In this document: in pieces, positions 1-6,100 of the stretch
How positions within the stretch are numbered: position 1 is the first letter of the stretch
Layout: each line of letters begins with the position of its first letter
Assembly: GCA_026391235.1 (NCBI GenBank)
Contig: JAPLDV010000247.1
Coordinates: 1 to 6,789, forward strand
Direction of reading: 5' to 3'
DNA from: Bacteroidia bacterium
GTDB lineage: Bacteria; Bacteroidota; Bacteroidia; Bacteroidales; UBA12481
DNA length: 6,789 nucleotides
Notes under the pieces: generated by a model
What the model was told of the DNA's origin: nothing
What the model saw: only the letters and a program-made list of their open reading frames with translations
Database searches by the model: none
Program-made: the position numbers and the translations under genes

Positions 1-8
1 TCCGGACG

Positions 9-3000
9 GTGCAAATCAGCTTTCCATCATTTATTAGATTTTTAATTCTGTTATTTTCATTATTAACCTTTACTGGTATAAAAGTTAATGGTCAGGACAG
101 TTTCTCCGGAGACAAAAGGGATACCTCCTTAGTATATGATGATATACCGGTGCGTGTTTTAATAGAAGGGATTGGTAGTTTTTACATTGATGCCTTGTAT
201 ACCAGTAGTGATTTGTTATTCGTGAATGTAGGAGATTTATTCACTAATCTGAAGATTCAATGCATGATTAGTCAGGATGGCGATAGTATTGGTGGATTTA
301 CAGAGAATGAAGGCAAGACTTATTTAATCAACTACCACTCAGGGCAAATAGAAATAGGTAATAAAAGAATAGAAATACGGAACGGATTATTAAAGGAATT
401 TGGCGCTGTTTATATGGAAACATCCTTATTCTCAGAAACTTTTGGACTATCCATGTCATTTAATTATCGTGCTCTCACTCTTGAAATAAAATCGAATTTC
501 GAACTACCAATCCTGAAACAAAAACGTCTTGAAAAGCTTCAATTAAATTTAACAAAGTTGAAAGGGGAAGCAACTGCGGACACGTTGGTACAACGTAAAT
601 ATCATATATTCAAGCCGGGCAATATGGATTGGTCCATAACTTCAATTCAAAAATGGCCGGGTTTAACTGAAAACTATCTCAGACTGGGCCTGGGAACTGA
701 ACTATTTTTTGGTGAAGCCAACATTTCAATTGATTATTCAAATCGGTATCCTTTCGATGATCGTCAGTTGCGATACCTTTGGCGCTGGGTTGATAATGAT
801 AAGCGATTAATAAAACAGGCTCAAATAGGCAAGATCAATGATCAGCCAATAGCATTTATTAATTCTCCGATAATCGGCGCAGCGGTCAGAAACACTCCGA
901 CCACAGTAAGAAAAGCAAACGGTTATTATTCCATCAATGACCATACGGAACCCAACTGGACGGTTGAACTCTACATCAACGATGTTCTGATTGATTTTAC
1001 CAAGGCCGATGCCTCGGGTTTGTATGTTTTTAAGGTGCCGATAGTTTATGGTTATACTACCTTAAAATTAAAATTCTACGGTCCTATGGGCGAGGAACGC
1101 ACTGATGAACGGATTATGAATGTTCCTTATACAATAATGCCGGCCAAGGAATTTGAATATGGATTGTCTGGTGGATTTGTGGAGGACAGTACCTGGAGCC
1201 GCTATGGGAAAGCTGATTTTAACTACGGTGTTAGCCGTTTATTGACTGTAGGCGGGGGACTCGAATATTTGTCTTCCATTTCTTCGGGTAACTTTATTCC
1301 TTATGCAAAGGCAACTTTCCAACCTTTCGGCAGATTAATAGTCAACGCCGAATATGCCTACCGAGTCAGGTTTAGAGGGATGTTGAATTATTTCATAGGG
1401 AAAAATGTCTTGTTGGAAATGGATTATTCCAAATATGCTGATGGCCAGATGGCTACACGATTTAATGCTTCTGAGGAAAGGAAAGTTAAGCTATCAGCTC
1501 CTTTCAGGATGAGAAAGATCTCCGGATTTGCGAGGTTGGAATATTCGCAAATGATTTACCCTGATTTTTACTTTAATCAGGGAAGTTTTATGTTGTCCGC
1601 ATACTATAAGCAACTTAGCATCAATTCATCCACGCAATTCAATTGGATTGGACAAAGAGCACCTTACGCTACATCTGATTTTGCATTATCCTATCGGTTT
1701 AACCGGGGATTTGTATTCCGTCCTTCTGCTCAGATAAATCTGAATGATGGAAATTTTGTCATGATCAAGGCGGAGATTGAAAAAAGGATGTCAAAGGCTT
1801 ATGTATCAGTTTCATTGCAAAGAAATATAGCAAATAAAAGTAACTATATCAACCTGTCCATCAGATATGATTTATCATTTGCCAGAGCCAATATTTCTGC
1901 TTTTCAAAGTAACGGGATAATTTCTACCTCCGAAAGCGCCCAGGGCAGCCTGGCTTTCGGCGGTGATAAATACATTCATGTCAGCAATAATTCTTCAGTC
2001 AGCAAAGGTGGTATCCTGCTCTATCCTTTTCTTGATCTCAATCAGAACGGAATCAGGGACAACGGCGAGCGGCTGGTGAAAATCGCATCGGTAAAAATCG
2101 GCGGCGGCAGGGCCATTTTCAGCAAAAAAGATTCCATCGTCCGTATCCCCGACCTCAACGCCTTTATCAGTTATACCGTTGAATTTGCCGATAACGACCT
2201 GGAGAACATCTCCTGGCGCTTCAAAAATAAAGTTTACTCTATATTGGTCGACCCGAACCAGTTTAAGCGTGTGGATGTTCCGGTGATTGCCGTTGGAGAG
2301 GCCAGCGGGATGGCCTATATGGACAAGAACAATGTATTGAAGGGAATCGGGAAAATCCTGATCAAATTCTATAAAAGAAACAGCAACACGGTAATCGCCG
2401 GAACACTCTCGGAATCCGACGGATACATCGATTATATGGGTTTGGCACCGGGCGATTACGTGGCCTGCGTGGATTCGGCCCAGCTCACCAATCTCGATTT
2501 TACCGTGGATCCGCTGTGCAGAGCCTTCACGATCAAAGCCACCGAACAGGGCGATATCGTTAACGGACTTGATTTTGTTCTCCGGGCAAAATTGGTTGAA
2601 CCGGCTAAAGAGCCGAATGAAGACCCGGAACCTGATGAAGAAGTACCTGAACCTGAACAGGTTGACAAACAGCAGCCAACCAAACCTATGGCTCCGGGCA
2701 AGCAACAAGCTGAAACCAAAACTGAAATATTGCAGGAACCCCCATCGCTATCCTCGAAACCTGGTAACCTCCTACCTGATACCCGAAACCCGAAACCCGA
2801 TAACCTGATAACTGATAACCCGATAACTGATAACCTGAAAACCGATAACCTGAAAACCGATAACCCGAAACCCGAAACCCTCTTCAAAGTGCAGCTGCTG
2901 GCTTCGCGCAAGCAGGTAAATGTGCGGGATTACTTTGCAAAGGTATTGGCCGGTCAGCCGGGCCTGACCATCGTGGAAACACCCGGGGCCGACGGATATT

Positions 3001-3119
3001 ACCGGTATACCGCCGGAACCTTCGTAAGTATGACCAAGGCTAAGGAACTGATGAGCCGGATCACCCTGGGCGGGTGGAAGGAGTGTTTTATCGCCGTTGA
3101 AAGGAGGGCGAAGCCATGA
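9..3119 (+). CDS. Usher-like outer-membrane barrel protein with C-terminal SPOR domain
   Basis: This encodes an exported protein of about 1036 residues. Residues 1-28 form a signal peptide (hydrophobic FLILLFSLLTF core, then NGQDS). Residues about 40-165 form a strand-rich periplasmic-type domain resembling copper-amine-oxidase N-terminal or stalk domains (weak call). Residues about 270-375 resemble the plug and barrel entry of fimbrial ushers (NSPIIGAAVRNTP, then WTVELYINDVLIDF, then YGPMGEERTDER). Residues about 381-660 are alternating polar and aromatic strands consistent with an outer-membrane beta barrel. Residues 676-687 read DLNQNGIRDNGE, as in SdrD-like or usher-associated domains. 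Residues about 764-859 match a carboxypeptidase-regulatory or usher C-terminal fold (SESDGYIDYMGLAPGDY). A Pro/Glu-rich linker and a SPOR domain follow. Classical ushers lack SPOR. The gene overlaps the next one by ATGA. The first codon in the window is GTG; the frame is open to its left with no stop, so the real start may be upstream. Barrel and SPOR calls are fairly firm; usher function is inferred. Confidence 0.85.
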   Translation: MQISFPSFIRFLILLFSLLTFTGIKVNGQDSFSGDKRDTSLVYDDIPVRVLIEGIGSFYIDALYTSSDLLFVNVGDLFTNLKIQCMISQDGDSIGGFTENEGKTYLINYHSGQIEIGNKRIEIRNGLLKEFGAVYMETSLFSETFGLSMSFNYRALTLEIKSNFELPILKQKRLEKLQLNLTKLKGEATADTLVQRKYHIFKPGNMDWSITSIQKWPGLTENYLRLGLGTELFFGEANISIDYSNRYPFDDRQLRYLWRWVDNDKRLIKQAQIGKINDQPIAFINSPIIGAAVRNTPTTVRKANGYYSINDHTEPNWTVELYINDVLIDFTKADASGLYVFKVPIVYGYTTLKLKFYGPMGEERTDERIMNVPYTIMPAKEFEYGLSGGFVEDSTWSRYGKADFNYGVSRLLTVGGGLEYLSSISSGNFIPYAKATFQPFGRLIVNAEYAYRVRFRGMLNYFIGKNVLLEMDYSKYADGQMATRFNASEERKVKLSAPFRMRKISGFARLEYSQMIYPDFYFNQGSFMLSAYYKQLSINSSTQFNWIGQRAPYATSDFALSYRFNRGFVFRPSAQINLNDGNFVMIKAEIEKRMSKAYVSVSLQRNIANKSNYINLSIRYDLSFARANISAFQSNGIISTSESAQGSLAFGGDKYIHVSNNSSVSKGGILLYPFLDLNQNGIRDNGERLVKIASVKIGGGRAIFSKKDSIVRIPDLNAFISYTVEFADNDLENISWRFKNKVYSILVDPNQFKRVDVPVIAVGEASGMAYMDKNNVLKGIGKILIKFYKRNSNTVIAGTLSESDGYIDYMGLAPGDYVACVDSAQLTNLDFTVDPLCRAFTIKATEQGDIVNGLDFVLRAKLVEPAKEPNEDPEPDEEVPEPEQVDKQQPTKPMAPGKQQAETKTEILQEPPSLSSKPGNLLPDTRNPKPDNLITDNPITDNLKTDNLKTDNPKPETLFKVQLLASRKQVNVRDYFAKVLAGQPGLTIVETPGADGYYRYTAGTFVSMTKAKELMSRITLGGWKECFIAVERRAKP
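2595..2873 (+). other. Pro/Glu/Lys-rich periplasmic linker of the usher-like protein
   Basis: Residues about 863-955 are low in hydrophobics and dominated by Pro, Glu, Asp, Lys, Asn and Thr. They begin with an acidic EPNEDPEPDEEVPEPEQ stretch and end in a five-residue repeat (DNLIT, DNPIT, DNLKT, DNLKT, DNPKP). The segment has no predicted fold. It sits between the last folded outer-membrane-associated domain and the SPOR domain, so it most simply acts as a flexible spacer from the outer membrane to the peptidoglycan. This role is inferred from composition and position only. Confidence 0.7.
2774..2877 (+). repeat. In-frame minisatellite of alternating 8- and 7-base units
   Basis: Fourteen near-identical short units run head to tail: ACCTGAT, ACCCGAAA, CCCGAAA, CCCGATA, ACCTGATA, ACTGATA, ACCCGATA, ACTGATA, ACCTGAAA, ACCGATA, ACCTGAAA, ACCGATA, ACCCGAAA, CCCGAAA. 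Most alternate 8 and 7 bases, so a pair is 15 bases and encodes five residues. From 2799 to 2873 this gives five in-frame DN-x-x-T/P repeats. The array is read directly from the sequence. It lies wholly within the linker, where gain or loss of a pair would change length without breaking the frame. Confidence 0.9.
2883..3110 (+). other. SPOR domain (peptidoglycan binding) at the C terminus of the usher-like protein
   Basis: Residues about 959-1034 have the two-half pattern of SPOR domains. The first half starts FKVQLLASRK and the second starts GYYRYTAGTFVSM, followed by a helix TKAKELMSRI and a closing strand ECFIAVE. SPOR domains of this family bind glycan strands lacking stem peptides, usually at division or remodelling sites. 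Here the domain would tether an outer-membrane protein to the cell wall. The match is by pattern. The length of about 75 residues is normal for the family, and the position at the very C terminus is also typical. Confidence 0.82.
3101..3107 (+). promoter_or_regulatory. Strong Shine-Dalgarno sequence for the adhesin gene, inside the upstream coding region
   Basis: AAGGAGG ends eight bases before the ATG at 3116, a near-ideal spacing. It is embedded in the Glu-Arg-Arg-Ala codons at the end of the usher-like gene. It fixes the start of the second gene at 3116 rather than the in-frame ATG at 3122. Such a perfect site is noteworthy in Bacteroidota, which as a group rely little on Shine-Dalgarno pairing. 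The Arg-Arg codons could also produce it by chance. Confidence 0.7.
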
Positions 3120-6100
3120 AGATGAACATCAAAACGATCGGTGCTGCTGTTTTAATGGCATTGGTTTTCCTGTTTTCAACGTCAGTGGTTAAAGCTGCAA
3201 CCATAACGAGTACCGCTGCGGGAGGTACCTGGTCCGTCACAACCACCTGGGTCGGAGGCGTGGTGCCCCTGTCAACAGATGCAGTAGTCATTGCAACAAC
3301 CGGTGCAGGAGTAGTCACCATATCAGCGACTACCACCTGCAACAGTCTGGTAATCAATAGCGGGTCTACCCTTGCGGTAACACGGAATTTTACGGTAACA
3401 ACCACAACCATTATATCAGGAACAATAAATTTTAGTTCCAATACTACTACAGCCCGGGCAATGACGTTCACAGGTGATGTAACCCTGAACAGTGGTGCGG
3501 TCTGGACCGAACCCGCTACCGGGAACGGTTCCACAAATACCTATAGCATCCGTGCAAACTTCACGAACAATGCCACTACATTCAATGCCCTGGGTACAGG
3601 AGTGCATACCTTCAGCGGATCCGCCAAAACAATCAGCGGATCAACTATCACTTCGATACCCCGTGTGGCCGTTACAGGAACTGTCACCAATGCAGGAACT
3701 CTTACGGTAGGAACAGCATTGACAGGTGCAGGAACTTTAACCAATGGTAACGGGACAACCGGAACCCTTAATATCGGGGGAACAGTTTCTGTAACCACCC
3801 TTACTGCCAATGCGGCCAATAACCTGGTAAATTATACCGGTGCTGCACAAACCGCCAAGGTAACCATCTACAATAATCTTACTTTATCCGGTTCGCTGGC
3901 AAAGACCTTCGCCACAACGCCTACCGTTAATGGTGTGCTTTCACTCGAAGGAACCGCCACCGTTACAGTTGCAACAGGAGTTGTAACCTATGGCGCGGCC
4001 GCTACCCTCCAATATAACAAACCCGCTGCCTATACGGCCACAACCAAGGAATGGATAAGCCCATTTACGGGCACGGGTGGAATAATCATTAAAAATGCAG
4101 GAGCCATCACCACGCCGGGTGCTGTGCAAATTGGAAATAATACCAGTGTTCCTTTAAACATCAATAGTGGTGCTACCTTAACACCGGGAGCAAACCTGAT
4201 AACCTTGCACGGAGATTTTATCAACGCCGGAACATTAACCAGCGGATCAGGGGGTATAACCATTGCCGGAACAGTAACCACACAATCCATCGCGGGCTTT
4301 ACCACAACCGGAACCGTTACCCTGACCAAAACTGCGGGAACGGCAACCTTGCAGGGAGGTGTTACCGCTGGGGCACTCACGATCAATGGATCGGGTGGTA
4401 CGTTAAATCTTGGAACATCATTGATGCATACCTTTTCAGGAGTAGTAACTTTAACTGCCGGCACTTTAAACGGAGGCAGCAGTACCCTCAACGAAACTGC
4501 GGTAAGCACAACTGCATGGAATGGTACCGGCACTGTTTTCAGTGCAGGCACCGGAACAGTAAATTTCAGTGCTGCCGGTGCACAAACGCTTTCTGCAACC
4601 GCCACCACTTTTTATAACCTGATCGTCTCCAATTCAGGAATAAAAACCTTTACAAATACACCAACAGTTAATGGGGTACTATCACTTGAGGGTACGGCAA
4701 CAGCTACTGCTGCCCCCACCTATGGTTCTGCCGCCACGCTTCAATATAATACGGCCACTTCGAGATCGGCAGGAGTTGAATGGGTAACCCCTTTTGCGGC
4801 CTCAGGCGGAGTTGTCATTGCCAATACCGGTGCCATTACCATGAATGCCGCCAAAGTATTCAATTCCACCGCCCCGCTCACGGTAAACAGCGGTTCATCC
4901 CTGTCCATGTCAACCTGGTTGTTGACCTTAAACGGCGATCTGATCAATAACGGGGGAACAGCGGGTGGAACCACCGGAGGTGTAACAATATCAGGAACTG
5001 CAACCCAAAGCATTGGTGCCTTTACTACCACCGGCACTGTTTCCATGACCAAAACCGGTGGAACCGCAACTTTTACCGGAAATGTAAACGGCGCTGGATT
5101 GACCATCAACGGATCGGGAGGCACGTTAAATCTGGGAGCAGCCCAAACGCATACCTTCACGGGCGTCGTAACTCTTACCGCAGGAAGCTTAAACGGCGGG
5201 AGCAGTACCCTCAACGAAAATGCGGTGAGTACCTCGGCCTGGAACGGGACAGGAAGTTTGTTCACACCCGCTTCGGGAACCGTGAATTTCGGCGGTGCCG
5301 GTAACCAAACCCTTGCAGCCTCATCATTATCATTCAATATTCTTGCATTTTCCGGTTCGGGTAATAAAATATTTTCTTCAATTGCCGCAATCAGTGGTAA
5401 CATGTCAATAAGTGGAACAGCAATAGCTGATCTTGGGACATTCGATCATAGTTCAAATTCGCTGACCTTCAGCGGAACCAATCAAAGTTCGGGAACCTGG
5501 GGATCGACTTCTTCAGGTGCATACCATAAGAATGATACTTACTTTTTATCGGGGTCCGGTACCATAAATGTGAATTGTACCGCTCCAAATGCTCCAACGA
5601 GCGGGGGAAACCATACCATATGTTCGGGTGCAACTATTCCTGCACTTTCTGTATCGGTAGGTGGTGGAGAAACCGCGGATTGGTATTCGCTTGCAGAAGG
5701 GGGAACCTTACTTGCTTCAGGTTCCCTGACGTATACTCCGTCGGCAGCAGGAACCTTTTATGCTGAAACCAGGGCAGGAGGCTGTTTAAGTGCATCACGA
5801 ACCGGTGTCACCCTGGTCGTTAACCCCAACCCTGCGTTGCTTTCATTAACAGGGAGTACCATCTGTACCAGTCCGGGCGGGAATGGGACAATCACCTCAA
5901 CAACATCTGTTACAGGTATCAATTATCAGCTTTACAATGGAAGTAATGCCGCCCAGGGAGCGGCAAAGGCAGGCACGGGTTCAGGACTGACCTGGACAAG
6001 TCTTTCGGCAGGTACAGGATATTATGTGATCGGTACAAATGCCACAACTAACTGTTATTCAACCAGTAGTACTGCAAACATTTCAACTAATACCAACCCT

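Noticed and set aside
2034..2069. DLNQNGIRDNGE read as an EF-hand or dockerin module
   Set aside because: The motif occurs once, without the paired loop and helices of dockerins. Its context after a barrel fits an SdrD-like or usher-associated beta domain better, although calcium binding remains possible.
2774..2877. Short-repeat array considered as a CRISPR or a replication iteron array
   Set aside because: The units are 7-8 bases with no spacers, the array is fully inside a coding frame, and no cas or rep gene is visible.
1995..2911. Minus-strand and alternative plus-strand frames over the 3' part of the usher-like gene
   Set aside because: The products are arginine-rich or repeat-derived (FRLSVFRLSV from the minisatellite) with no domain or initiation signal. 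The overlapping plus-strand gene has clear domains throughout.
3100..3120. Promoter or terminator between the two genes
   Set aside because: The genes overlap by four bases, and I saw no stem-loop with a T run nor a Bacteroidota-type -33/-7 promoter pair there.
3872..5332. Long duplicated region considered as an insertion sequence or an assembly duplication
   Set aside because: There are no terminal inverted repeats, target duplications or transposase, and the copies differ at many synonymous sites, so neither a recent insertion nor an assembly artefact fits.
3088..5403. Several long open frames on the minus strand opposite the adhesin
   Set aside because: They mirror the biased Thr/Gly/Ala/Val codons of the adhesin, so their products are Val/Pro/Ala-rich low-complexity strings. 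Two of them resemble each other only because they lie opposite the two copies of the long repeat.
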